NCBI RefSeq assembly: GCF_023169945.1
Contig: NZ_AP025591.1
Location: forward strand, 4,088,481-4,152,480
DNA: 64,000 nt
Origin: Anaeromyxobacter oryzae
GTDB lineage: Bacteria > Myxococcota > Myxococcia > Myxococcales > Anaeromyxobacteraceae
Direction: 5' to 3'
The position numbers and the translations under genes were made by a program. Below, in pieces: positions 33,846 through 41,567 of the stretch. How positions within the stretch are numbered: the stretch's first letter is position 1; the number at the start of each line of letters is the position of its first letter. Below the pieces are notes generated by a model, which made no database searches, had not been told where the DNA came from, and saw only the letters and a program-made list of their open reading frames with translations.

Positions 33846-34535
33846 ATGACGAAGACCAGCTACCGCTTGCTCGTCGCGGCCGGAGCGGCCGCGCTGACGC
33901 TCGGCGGCACGGCGCGCGCGCAGTCGACGCCGCCCGGTACGCCGCCGCCCCGCACCGTGCCCCAGCCGGCTCCCGCGCCGCCGACGTCGACGCCACCCGC
34001 GCCGACCCCGCCGAGCGCGCAGCCGGGCGGCACCGGCTCCGCCGGCCCGAACGGCCAGATCTCCGCGGACGACCTCCGCGGGAAGCTCGGGCCGCTCCAC
34101 GCGCGGAACGCGGGCTACCGCGACGCCGGCAAGCTCGCAGCCGAGCGGGGCAACAACCCGCAGGTGAAGTCGCTCGGCAGCAAGATGCAGCAGGACTACC
34201 AGAAGCTCGACGACGACCTGACGAAGCTCGCGAAGGAGCGCGGGTTCGACATCGGCAACGTGGGGCAGGCGGACACGGCCGCGAAGGACGCGGTGCTCAC
34301 GCGCCTGCGCGGCGAGTCCGGCGACCAGTTCGACACCGACTTCATCCACGAGATGATCCAGGACCTCGAGGCGGACGTCGCCTCGACCAAGCAGATGCGC
34401 GAGTCGACGCCGGGCAAGGACGCCCGCGTGAAGAAGTGGCTGGACGACGCCGAGAACGTGATGGAGGACCACCTCAACCAGGCGCGCGCCGCGAAGGTCA
34501 CCATCGACAAGGCGCGGGGTCAGGCGAAGCGGTGA
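33846..34535 (+). CDS. Secreted DUF4142 protein
   Basis: Exported protein of 229 residues. A Sec signal peptide (1-25, cut after ARA), a Pro/Thr/Ser linker (26-70) and a four-helix DUF4142 domain (about 75-225) with QVKSLGSKMQQDYQKLDDDL and FDTDFIHEMIQDLE. DUF4142 is ferritin-like in fold but no metal site is obvious. Such proteins are common periplasmic stress-linked proteins of unknown role. Confidence 0.85.
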   Translation: MTKTSYRLLVAAGAAALTLGGTARAQSTPPGTPPPRTVPQPAPAPPTSTPPAPTPPSAQPGGTGSAGPNGQISADDLRGKLGPLHARNAGYRDAGKLAAERGNNPQVKSLGSKMQQDYQKLDDDLTKLAKERGFDIGNVGQADTAAKDAVLTRLRGESGDQFDTDFIHEMIQDLEADVASTKQMRESTPGKDARVKKWLDDAENVMEDHLNQARAAKVTIDKARGQAKR

Positions 34536-34544
34536 CGCGACGGC

Positions 34545-34568
34545 GGTGCGGGGGGCTACCCCCGCACC
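34545..34568. terminator. Bidirectional hairpin over a stop codon
   Basis: Perfect 10-bp stem (34545-34554 with 34559-34568), loop GCTA. The loop includes the stop codon of the MerR-TPR gene on the minus strand, and the hairpin closes the DUF4142 gene on the plus strand. Confidence 0.65.
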
Positions 34569-35380
34569 AGCCGCCGGTACGCGGCGAGGTGCCGGAGCGC
34601 GTCGGCCTTCCGGCCGAGCCGCTCGAGGAGGCGAGCGAGGTTGTGGTGCGCGTCGGCGAGGCCGGCGTCCGCCTCGACGGCGCGGGCGTACGCGAGGAGC
34701 GCCTCGTCGAGGAGCCCCTGATCCTCCAGGGCGACGCCGAGGTTGAACGCCGCCGTCGCCCGGTGGGCCGGGTCGGCGAGGGCGCGCCGGTAGTGGTACT
34801 CCGCGGCGCGCGGGTCGCCGCCCTCGTGCAGGAGGCGCCCGAGGTTCAGGTGCGCTCCCGGGTGATCGGGCTCGAGGTCGAGCGCCTCGCGGTAGGCCTC
34901 GCGCGCCTCTGCGGGCGCGCCGTCCTCGAGATCGCAGCCCCACTGGTACCAGGACTCTGCGTCGAGCTTCCCCGGCGCGCGCTTGCGGGCCGCGGCGCGG
35001 ACGAGCGGCGCCACGCGCCGGGCGAGGTCGCTCACGTCGAAGTCGAGGAGCACCTGGCCGGACTCCGGCGCCCAGCGCGCGCCGCCGTCCTGCACGACCA
35101 CCTCCTCGCCCTCCGCGGCGACGTGGACCGAGGCGAGGGACCGGCCGGCCGGCAGCTGCTCGCGGAGCTGGCGGAGAGCGCGCCGGACCCGCGCCGCGGG
35201 GAGCTGCGCGTGGACGAGCCCGGCCGCGGCGCGGAGCAGGACGAGATCCTGGAACGAGAAGCGGAGCTCGTTGCGGGGGCCCCGGCGCGCATCCACGAAC
35301 CCGGCGCGCGCGAATCGCCGGACCTCGTCCACCGAGAGGCCGAGCATCCGGGCGACGTCCTGGGCGCGGTAGCCCCACAT
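34556..35380 (-). CDS. MerR-type HTH fused to TPR repeats
   Basis: Protein of 274 residues. The N-terminal winged helix (1-70) has YRAQDVARMLGLSVDEVRRF and the arginine-rich wing RRGPRNELRFSFQDL, as in MerR-family regulators. A middle region (75-145) lacks the cysteines or the long dimerisation helix of classical MerR proteins. TPR repeats (about 150-265, LDLEPDHPGAHLNLGRLLHE) follow. It likely binds DNA and a partner protein; ligand and targets unknown. The next gene upstream on this strand is ku, 25 bp away. Confidence 0.8.
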   Translation of the reverse strand: MWGYRAQDVARMLGLSVDEVRRFARAGFVDARRGPRNELRFSFQDLVLLRAAAGLVHAQLPAARVRRALRQLREQLPAGRSLASVHVAAEGEEVVVQDGGARWAPESGQVLLDFDVSDLARRVAPLVRAAARKRAPGKLDAESWYQWGCDLEDGAPAEAREAYREALDLEPDHPGAHLNLGRLLHEGGDPRAAEYHYRRALADPAHRATAAFNLGVALEDQGLLDEALLAYARAVEADAGLADAHHNLARLLERLGRKADALRHLAAYRRLVRG

Positions 35381-35405
35381 TCGCGCCCGAGGTTAGACGG
35401 CTGCG

Positions 35406-36305
35406 TCACTTCTTGGAAGTGGCGCGTGCCGGCCTCGCCTCGGCGTCCCGGCGGGCGCGCCGCGGCGCCTTGCGGTCCCCGGCGGCCTCGGGGACCTCCT
35501 CGCGCGCGGCGGAAGGGGCGGTGGGCGCGCGCCCCGTCGCGTCGAGGCTCGCCTTCAGCGCCTCCATGAGGTCGATGACCTGGCCCTGCGGCTCCGCCGG
35601 CGCGGCGACCTGGATCTCCTGCCCCTGGACCTTTCGCTCGATGGCCTCGAGCGTCCGCTTCTTCACCGAATCTTCGTAGCGCTCCGGGTGGAAGGCGTCG
35701 GACGCGGTCTGCTCGATGAGCTTCAGGGCGAGCTGGATCTCCGGCTCCTTCAGCTCGGCGTCGTCGACCGGGACCTCCTCGGGCGTCCGGACCTCGTCGG
35801 CGTAGTAGAGCTGCTGCATCACGAGCCGGCCGCTGCTCGGCCGGATGAGCACGAGGTACTGCTTCCCGCGCGCCGCGTAGCGGGCGAGGGCGGCCTTCCC
35901 CGAGCGCGCGAGCGCCTCCGCGAGCAGCCGGTAAGCCTTCGCGCCGCCCCGGTCCGGCCCGAGGTGGTAGGCGCGGTCGAAGTAGACCGGATCGACCTCC
36001 GCCGCCGGGACGAACTCGGCGATGTCGATGGTCTGCGTCGCGAGCTCCTCGAGCGCCTTGAGCTCGTCCGCGGAGAAGGTGACGTACCGGTCCTTCGCGA
36101 ACTCGTAGCCCTTCACCATGTCGTCCCGCTCGACCTTCTCGCCGTCCTTCGAGCACACGTACTGCTGGCGGAGGCGCGCGCCGTCCTTCGCGTGCAGCAG
36201 GTTGAACGACACGGACGCGGCCGGCTGCGTGGCGGCGTAGAGGCGGACGGGGATCGAGACGAGACCGAACGAGATCGTCCCGGTCGCGAGCGAGCGAGGG
36301 GCCAT
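35406..36305 (-). CDS. ku: Ku protein, non-homologous end joining
   Basis: Homodimeric DNA-end-binding protein of 299 residues. The Ku core spans 5-255: MAPRSLATGTISFGLVSIPV, CSKDGEKVERDDMVKGYEF, AYHLGPDRGGAKAYRLL, and a bridge region with VMQQLYYADEVR. The Lys/Arg/Ala-rich tail (265-299) resembles the basic extension that binds DNA in other bacterial Ku proteins. It would recruit LigD, encoded divergently 67 bp away. A TATAAC on the minus strand 7 nt before the ATG raises the possibility of a leaderless transcript. Confidence 0.94.
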   Translation of the reverse strand: MAPRSLATGTISFGLVSIPVRLYAATQPAASVSFNLLHAKDGARLRQQYVCSKDGEKVERDDMVKGYEFAKDRYVTFSADELKALEELATQTIDIAEFVPAAEVDPVYFDRAYHLGPDRGGAKAYRLLAEALARSGKAALARYAARGKQYLVLIRPSSGRLVMQQLYYADEVRTPEEVPVDDAELKEPEIQLALKLIEQTASDAFHPERYEDSVKKRTLEAIERKVQGQEIQVAAPAEPQGQVIDLMEALKASLDATGRAPTAPSAAREEVPEAAGDRKAPRRARRDAEARPARATSKK

Positions 36306-36330
36306 GACGCCGTTATAAGGAGAACGTCCT

Positions 36331-36349
36331 CGGACGGCTCTCCCGTCCG
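36331..36349. promoter_or_regulatory. Inverted repeat in the ku-ligD intergenic region
   Basis: CGGACGG-CTCTC-CCGTCCG, perfect 7-bp arms, lies in the 67 bp between the divergent starts. It could be an operator shared by both genes; no regulator is identified. Confidence 0.4.
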
Positions 36350-36372
36350 GTCCGGGAGGGGCTTCACGGATC

Positions 36373-38907
36373 GTGGCCGACCGGCTCGACCGATATCGCG
36401 CGATGCGCGACCCCGCGCGGACGCCCGAGCCCTTCGGAGCGGGGCCGGAGCGCGCGATCGCCGGCGCGTCACGGCTGTTCGTCGTCCAGAAGCACGCCGC
36501 CCGGCGCCTCCACTGGGACTTCCGCCTGGAGCTCGGTGGGACCCTCCGGAGCTGGGCGGTCCCGAAGGGGCCGTCCGCGGATCCGGCCGACAAGCGGATG
36601 GCGGTCGAGGTCGAGGACCACCCGATCGAGTACGCCGACTTCGAGGGGACCATCCCGGCGGGCAACTACGGAGCGGGCGCCGTCATCGTCTGGGATCGCG
36701 GCGCGTGGCAGCCCGTCGGCGACCCGGTCGCCGGGCTGGCCGAGGGGAAGCTCGTCTTCCTCCTGCACGGGTACAAGCTCCGCGGCGAGTGGACGCTCGT
36801 CCGGACGCGGCGCGCGCAGGGCGGCAAGCAGGAGTGGCTCCTCCTGAAGCACCGCGGCGATGCCTTCGCCGGACCGGGGCGGCCCTTCCCGCAGGAGTCG
36901 GTGCTCTCCGGACGCCTCCTCGAGGAGGTCGCCGCCGGGACGAGCCGCGCCGACGCGGCGGTGCGCGAGGCGGTCCGGCTCGGGGCGAAGGAGCGCCGCC
37001 TCGCGGAGAAGGACCTCGCCCCGATGCTGGCGGAGCTGCGCGACGCGGCGTTCGACGACGCCGGCTGGCTGTTCGAGCTCAAGTACGACGGGTACCGGCT
37101 CCTCGCGCGGCGCGAGGGCGCGAGGGCGGAGCTGCGCTACCGGAGCGGCGATGACGCGACGGCGCTGTTCCCGGAGGTCGCGAAGGCGATCGAGATGCTC
37201 CCCGTCGACGCGGTGGTGGACGGGGAGGTCGTCGTGCTCGGGGCGGACGGCCGGCCCTCGTTCCAGGCCCTGCAGAAGCGCGGGCAGCTCGCGCGACGCG
37301 AGGACGTCGCCCGTGCGGCGATCGAGGCGCCGGCGACGCTCTTCGCCTTCGACCTCCTGGCGGTCGGCGGCCGCGACGTGCGCCCGCTGCCGCTCGCGGA
37401 ACGGAAGCAGCTGCTCGCCGACGTCGTGCCGCGGCTCGGGCCGGTCCGGTTCGCCGATCACGTCGAGGGACGCGGGTTGGCGCTCTTCCGCGAGGTGGAG
37501 GCGCGCGGGCTCGAGGGCATCGTGGCGAAGCGCGCCGACGCGCCCTACCGGGCGGGCCGGTCGTCCGCGTGGCAGAAGATCCGGCTCGCCTGCGCGGGCG
37601 ACTTCGCCGTGGTCGGCTTCACGGCGCCTCGCGCCGGCCGGGCGCGCTTCGGCGCGCTCCTCCTCGCCGTGTTCGACGGCGAGGGCTTCGTGTTCGCCGG
37701 CAGCGTCGGCTCCGGCTTCACGGATCGTCAGCTCGACGACCTGCACGCGCGGCTCGCGCCGCGGATCCGCAAGACCCCGCCGTGCCGCGGCCCCGTCCCG
37801 CGCGGCCGCGGGAACACGTGGGTGGATCCGGAGGTCGTGGTCGAGGTCCGCTACCGCGAGTGGACCTCCGACGGCCTCCTGCGCCAGCCGGTGTTCCTCC
37901 GGGTGCGCGACGACAAGCGGCCGGAGGAGGCGATCCGCGAGGCGGCCGCGGCGCACGATCCGCCCCCGCCGTCGCACGCGCCGGCCGCCGACGCGCGCCA
38001 GGTGAAGATCACCAACCCGGACAAGGTCTTCTTCCCCGCGGACGGGATCACGAAGGGCGAGCTCGTCGCCTACCACCGCGCCATCGCGCCGTTCATGCTG
38101 CCGTTCCTCGCGGACCGGCCGCTGGTGCTGACGCGATACCCCGACGGCATCGATGGGAAGAGCTTCTTCCAGAAGGACGCCCCCGAGTGGCGGCCGCCCT
38201 GGATGCGGACCGTCACCGTGCACGCGGAGGAGACCGGGCGCGACCTCGAGCACTTCCTCGTCGACGACGCCGACGGGCTCGCCTGGCTCGTGAACCTCGG
38301 CACGATCCCCATCCACGTGTTCGCGAGCCGGACGCCCGCGCTCGAGCGGCCGGACTGGTGCGTCGTCGACCTCGATCCGAAGGAGGCGCCCTTCGGACAC
38401 GTGGTCCGGCTCGCGCGCGCGGTGCACGCGCTGTGCGAGCAGCTCGGCCTCCCGTCCTACGCGAAGACCACCGGGCAGAAGGGGCTCCACGTCCTCGTCC
38501 CGGTCGGCGGCCAGCTCACCCACGACCAGGCGCGCACGCTCGGGGAGCTGCTCGCGCGCGCCGTCGAGGGGGAGCACCCGGACATCTCCACGACCGCGCG
38601 CGCGATCCCGGCGCGCGGCGGGCGCGTCTATCTGGATTACCTCCAGAACGGGTGGGGGAAGACGATTGCCGCCCCGTACACCGTGCGGCCGCGGCCCGGC
38701 GCGCCGGTCTCGACCCCGCTGCGCTGGAGCGAGGTGAACGCGCGGCTGGACCCGTCGCGGTTCACCATCCGGAACGTCCCGGCCCGTGCCGAGAAGCTCG
38801 GCGCGGACCCGCTCCGGCCCGTCCTCGACGCGCGGCCCGATCTCGTCGCCGCGCTGGCGCGCCTGCGGGAGCGGCTCGAGGGCCGCGGGGCGCGGCCGGC
38901 GCGCTGA
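36373..38907 (+). CDS. ligD: Multidomain DNA ligase D (phosphoesterase-ligase-polymerase)
   Basis: NHEJ repair enzyme of 844 residues. The N-terminal 3'-phosphoesterase (about 25-165) has FVVQKHAARRLHWDFRLE. The ATP-dependent ligase (about 210-510) has its adenylated lysine Lys237 in ELKYDGYRL and motif EGIVAKR. The C-terminal primase-polymerase (from about 538, VKITNPDKVFFP) carries the metal-binding Asp pair in VVDLDPKEAP (about 666/668). This order (PE-LIG-POL) is that of several deltaproteobacterial LigD proteins, unlike the POL-PE-LIG order of mycobacteria. GTG at 36373 has GGGAGGGG 11 nt upstream. Divergent from ku. Confidence 0.95.
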   Translation: MADRLDRYRAMRDPARTPEPFGAGPERAIAGASRLFVVQKHAARRLHWDFRLELGGTLRSWAVPKGPSADPADKRMAVEVEDHPIEYADFEGTIPAGNYGAGAVIVWDRGAWQPVGDPVAGLAEGKLVFLLHGYKLRGEWTLVRTRRAQGGKQEWLLLKHRGDAFAGPGRPFPQESVLSGRLLEEVAAGTSRADAAVREAVRLGAKERRLAEKDLAPMLAELRDAAFDDAGWLFELKYDGYRLLARREGARAELRYRSGDDATALFPEVAKAIEMLPVDAVVDGEVVVLGADGRPSFQALQKRGQLARREDVARAAIEAPATLFAFDLLAVGGRDVRPLPLAERKQLLADVVPRLGPVRFADHVEGRGLALFREVEARGLEGIVAKRADAPYRAGRSSAWQKIRLACAGDFAVVGFTAPRAGRARFGALLLAVFDGEGFVFAGSVGSGFTDRQLDDLHARLAPRIRKTPPCRGPVPRGRGNTWVDPEVVVEVRYREWTSDGLLRQPVFLRVRDDKRPEEAIREAAAAHDPPPPSHAPAADARQVKITNPDKVFFPADGITKGELVAYHRAIAPFMLPFLADRPLVLTRYPDGIDGKSFFQKDAPEWRPPWMRTVTVHAEETGRDLEHFLVDDADGLAWLVNLGTIPIHVFASRTPALERPDWCVVDLDPKEAPFGHVVRLARAVHALCEQLGLPSYAKTTGQKGLHVLVPVGGQLTHDQARTLGELLARAVEGEHPDISTTARAIPARGGRVYLDYLQNGWGKTIAAPYTVRPRPGAPVSTPLRWSEVNARLDPSRFTIRNVPARAEKLGADPLRPVLDARPDLVAALARLRERLEGRGARPAR

Positions 38908-39020
38908 CGGCGGCGCGCCCGCGGAGCGGCGTCCTCTCATCCCGGAGGGGCCCGCCGGTCGGCGCCCCGATTGGCCGAGCCCGCACGTCATTGCGACGTC
39001 AATTTCCCGTGACGCGGCGC

Positions 39021-39058
39021 GACGATTCCGTGGACAATCGTCACCAATCGGATATGGT
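39021..39058 (+). promoter_or_regulatory. Promoter with overlapping palindrome upstream of the 116-aa gene
   Basis: TGGACA (39031-39036), 16 nt, TATGGT (39053-39058) resembles a sigma-70 promoter. A perfect inverted repeat GACGATT (39021-39027) / AATCGTC (39036-39042) straddles the -35 box and could be an operator. Confidence 0.5.
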
Positions 39059-39091
39059 GAAAACCCCGCTCTCCCACCAGGAGCCACCCAG

Positions 39092-39442
39092 ATGCCGAGA
39101 CCGCCCCGCGAAACGTCCATCGACTCCATCCTCCGCGACGCCGCCGACCGGGTCGTGCAGCGCGTGTCCGCCGCCATCGCGAAGCAGGTCAGCGATCTCG
39201 TGCAGGAGGGCATCCAGCGCGAGCTCGCGAGCGCCGGCGGCGGCCGCGGTCGCCGCAACACCGCGACGCGCCGCCCCCGCACCGAGATCACGAAGTGGGT
39301 CGCCGATCACCGCGCTCGCCGCGTCCCGAACTTCGTCATCGAGGCGACCGGCCTCGACACCAAGCGGAAGATCGTCGCCAAGTTCGGCGAGGGCGCCGCT
39401 TTCGAGAAGGGCAAGCCGCTGCCGAAGCCGAAGGCGGCGTAG
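39092..39442 (+). CDS. Basic hypothetical protein (116 aa)
   Basis: Protein of 116 residues with AGGAG before the ATG. An amphipathic N-terminal helix region (IDSILRDAADRVVQRVSAAI) is followed by a Gly/Arg-rich hinge (about 49-62) and a basic C-terminus (EITKWVADHRARRVPNFVIE, ending GKPLPKPKAA). No cysteine, signal or membrane segment. Nucleic-acid binding is possible from the charge but not shown. The last 12 codons and the stop are copied 171 bp downstream as part of a 99-bp duplication. Confidence 0.68.
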   Translation: MPRPPRETSIDSILRDAADRVVQRVSAAIAKQVSDLVQEGIQRELASAGGGRGRRNTATRRPRTEITKWVADHRARRVPNFVIEATGLDTKRKIVAKFGEGAAFEKGKPLPKPKAA

Positions 39443-39505
39443 CGCGCGCAGCGCGCCGCGGGGGACCTCGCGCGCGCCCGCGAAGGCGGGCGCGCGAGGT
39501 CACGG
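39407..39505 (+). repeat. Direct repeat, copy 1 (99 bp)
   Basis: Identical to 39578-39676 except for one base (39494 G versus 39665 T). It spans the end of the 116-residue gene, its stop codon and a hairpin (GACCTCGCGC pairing with GCGCGAGGTC, inner GCCCGC/GCGGGC, loop GAAG) that may act as a terminator. Confidence 0.9.
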
Positions 39506-39577
39506 GCCCCCGCGCGCCGGGGTGGGGCCCCAGCGGCTCTGCCGATGGGGCGGGGCGGCACGCCCCGTGAGATCGCC

Positions 39578-39676
39578 AAGGGCAAGCCGCTGCCGAAGCC
39601 GAAGGCGGCGTAGCGCGCGCAGCGCGCCGCGGGGGACCTCGCGCGCGCCCGCGAAGGCGGGCGCTCGAGGTCACGG
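39578..39676 (+). repeat. Direct repeat, copy 2 (99 bp)
   Basis: Second copy at a 171-bp offset. It holds an orphan in-frame tail (GKPLPKPKAA and stop) with no start of its own, followed by the same hairpin. The 72 bp between copies are GC-rich and carry no gene. Confidence 0.9.
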
Positions 39677-39687
39677 ACACGCCCGCA

Positions 39688-39963
39688 CTAACGCTGCACC
39701 AAGCCGCGGACGAGCCCCGCGCCCTCGAGCGCGTCGCAGGACGCGTCGAGGTCGCCGGGCTCGACCCAGAACCCGGCTCCGCGCCGCGGCGCGTTCGAGC
39801 CGAGCGCGGTCGGCGACGCGAACTCCTCCACCTCCACGGCGTAGTCCAGCCCGGCGCCCTCGAGGACGCGCTCGACCTGCTGCGCCTCCGCGAGCGTCGC
39901 CGCCAGATAGACGCGGACGACCTCCGTCCCCTCCTCGAACGCCTCCATCGCGACGCGCGCCAT
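39688..39963 (-). CDS. DUF2007-like small protein (91 aa)
   Basis: Soluble protein of 91 residues. FEEGTEVVRVYLAATLAEAQ and VERVLEGAGLDYAVEVEEF, followed by GFWVEPGDLDASCDALEGAG, match the ferredoxin-like fold of DUF2007 'putative signal transducing' proteins (PII-like in shape). No catalytic residues are evident. ATG chosen at 39963, where AAGGAG lies 6-7 nt upstream. It is divergent from the MscS gene, 66 bp away. Confidence 0.72.
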   Translation of the reverse strand: MARVAMEAFEEGTEVVRVYLAATLAEAQQVERVLEGAGLDYAVEVEEFASPTALGSNAPRRGAGFWVEPGDLDASCDALEGAGLVRGLVQR

Positions 39964-40029
39964 CCAGGCTCCTTCCCGCGCACAATCTAACCCGGCCCGC
40001 CGCGTTCGCTCGCGCTATCCTCCGCCGCC

Positions 40030-41328
40030 ATGATCCCGCACCGCCTGCCGGCGCGCGCCGCCGCCGCCGCGATCCTCCTCGCCCTCGCCGCGCCCGCGCT
40101 CCCCGCGCCACAGGGCGCGGCGCCGCCGGCGCCCGCGTCCGCGACCACCGTCCCTTCGCCGGCCGCGCCGGCGCCGCGCGAGCGCTTCGCGGCGCCCGAC
40201 GCGCGTCCGTTCTTCGAGAAGCACCTGCCGGCGTCGCTGCTGTCCCGCGGGCCGCGCGGCCTCCTCTGGTGGCAGTGGGTGGCGATCCCGTTGCTCGTCG
40301 TCCTCGCGTACGTCCTCGGGTCGCTCCTGGGATGGATCACCCGGCGCGTGCTCGGGCACCTTGCGTCGCGCACGAAGACGGAGTGGGACGACATCCTCAT
40401 CGCGAAGGTGGCCGGCCCGCTCACGTGGATGTGGGCGATCGCGATCGTCACCGCGCTCCACTCCGCGCTGCTGCTCGACGACGCGGCGATCGGGGTGCTG
40501 CAGCGCGTCCTGCGGGCAGCGACGTACCTCGTCTTCTTCTGGGCGGGGTTCCGGTCGATCGACGTCGCGTTCGCCGCGGCGGGCGAGGCGCCCTGGACGA
40601 AGGCGAACGTCGGGCTGAGCGGGCTCCTGCCGCTCGGCCGCAAGCTCGGCAAGGTCATCCTCCTCGCCATCGGCCTCGTCGCCGTCCTGAACGAGCTCGG
40701 GTTCCAGGTGGCGAGCCTCCTCGCCGGCCTCGGCATCGGCGGCATCGCGATCGCCCTCGCGGCGCAGAAGACCGTGGAGCACCTCTTCGGCTCCGTCGCG
40801 ATCGGCGTCGATCAGCCGTTCCGCGTCGGCGACTTCGTGAAGGTCGAGGACGTCATGGGGACCGTGGAGACCATCGGGATGCGCTCGACCCGCATCCGCA
40901 CGCTGGACCGGACGCTCGTCACGTTCCCGAACGGCAAGCTCGCGGACATGAAGACCGAGACGTTCGCGGCCCGCGACCGGATCCGGCTGTTCGTGAACCT
41001 CGGACTCTCCTACGAGACGACCGCGGCGCAGATGCGCGCGGTGCTCTCGGGGATCGAGGCGGCGCTGCGCGGCCACCCGAAGCTCTGGGCGCGCGACGCG
41101 CCGAGCGTCCGGTTCACGGCCCTGAACGACTCGACCCTCAACGTCGAGGTGGTCGCGTGGTTCGCGACGAAGGACTGGGGCGAGTTCACCGGGATCCGTC
41201 AGGACCTCTTCCTCGCGTTCATGGAGACGGTCGAGCGCGCCGGGACGACCTTCGCCTATCCGACCCGGACCGTCCGGCTGGTGTCGGAGGACGGCGCCGG
41301 TGTGGGCTCCGTGGCGCCGCGGTCCTGA
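40030..41328 (+). CDS. MscS-family mechanosensitive channel
   Basis: Inner-membrane channel of 432 residues. A signal-like N-terminus (1-26) and a Pro/Ala-rich periplasmic stretch (27-70) precede three to five helices. The pore helix and beta domain are clear: LLAGLGIGGIAIALAAQKTV, FRVGDFVKVEDVMGTVETIG, VTFPNGKLADMKTETF. Such channels relieve turgor on osmotic downshock. ATG at 40030. It ends in a hairpin terminator shared with the tRNA gene on the other strand. Confidence 0.92.
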   Translation: MIPHRLPARAAAAAILLALAAPALPAPQGAAPPAPASATTVPSPAAPAPRERFAAPDARPFFEKHLPASLLSRGPRGLLWWQWVAIPLLVVLAYVLGSLLGWITRRVLGHLASRTKTEWDDILIAKVAGPLTWMWAIAIVTALHSALLLDDAAIGVLQRVLRAATYLVFFWAGFRSIDVAFAAAGEAPWTKANVGLSGLLPLGRKLGKVILLAIGLVAVLNELGFQVASLLAGLGIGGIAIALAAQKTVEHLFGSVAIGVDQPFRVGDFVKVEDVMGTVETIGMRSTRIRTLDRTLVTFPNGKLADMKTETFAARDRIRLFVNLGLSYETTAAQMRAVLSGIEAALRGHPKLWARDAPSVRFTALNDSTLNVEVVAWFATKDWGEFTGIRQDLFLAFMETVERAGTTFAYPTRTVRLVSEDGAGVGSVAPRS

Positions 41329-41343
41329 GGCTCGCCCGAAAAG

Positions 41344-41375
41344 GAAGCGGCCCGGCGTTTCCGCCGGGCCGCTTC
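41344..41375. terminator. Bidirectional terminator, mscS / tRNA-Ala
   Basis: Perfect 14-bp stem (41344-41357 with 41362-41375) and TTTC loop. On the minus strand it is followed by CTTTTCGGG, giving a Rho-independent terminator for the tRNA transcript; it also closes mscS on the plus strand. Confidence 0.85.
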
Positions 41376-41379
41376 GGAT

Positions 41380-41455
41380 TGGTGGAGCTGATCGGGATCG
41401 AACCGACGACCTCTAGAGTGCGATTCTAGCGCTCTCCCAGCTGAGCTACAGCCCC
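41380..41455 (-). tRNA. tRNA-Ala (CGC anticodon)
   Basis: A 76-nt cloverleaf on the minus strand. The acceptor stem GGGGCTG/CAGCTCC has the G3:U70 wobble pair that identifies alanine tRNA. D arm GCTC-AGCTGGGA-GAGC, anticodon stem CTAGA/TCTAG with loop ATCGCAC (anticodon CGC, reading GCG), T arm with GGTTCGATCCC, and an encoded CCA end at 41380. Confidence 0.97.
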
Positions 41456-41489
41456 ACGAACTCTCCCCCGAGGTCTCAGGGGACCGCGT

Positions 41490-41518
41490 TCTTAACGGTT
41501 CCGGCGGGGAGGTGTCAA
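41490..41518 (-). promoter_or_regulatory. Sigma-70-type promoter of tRNA-Ala
   Basis: Minus strand TTGACA (41518-41513), 17-nt spacer, TTAAGA (41495-41490). The predicted transcript begins about 28 nt before the mature tRNA. Confidence 0.65.
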
Positions 41519-41567
41519 GCTCCGTTTGGCCAGAACGGGTGCTATCTTGCTCCACCGGTACGAGCCC

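Noticed and set aside
39407..39676. CRISPR-like array
   Set aside because: There are only two copies of a 99-bp unit with a coding origin, no regular spacers and no cas genes in the window.
41380..41455. tRNA-Ala as the integration site of a mobile element
   Set aside because: There is no integrase, no repeated tRNA 3' end nearby, and the flanking genes look like ordinary chromosome.
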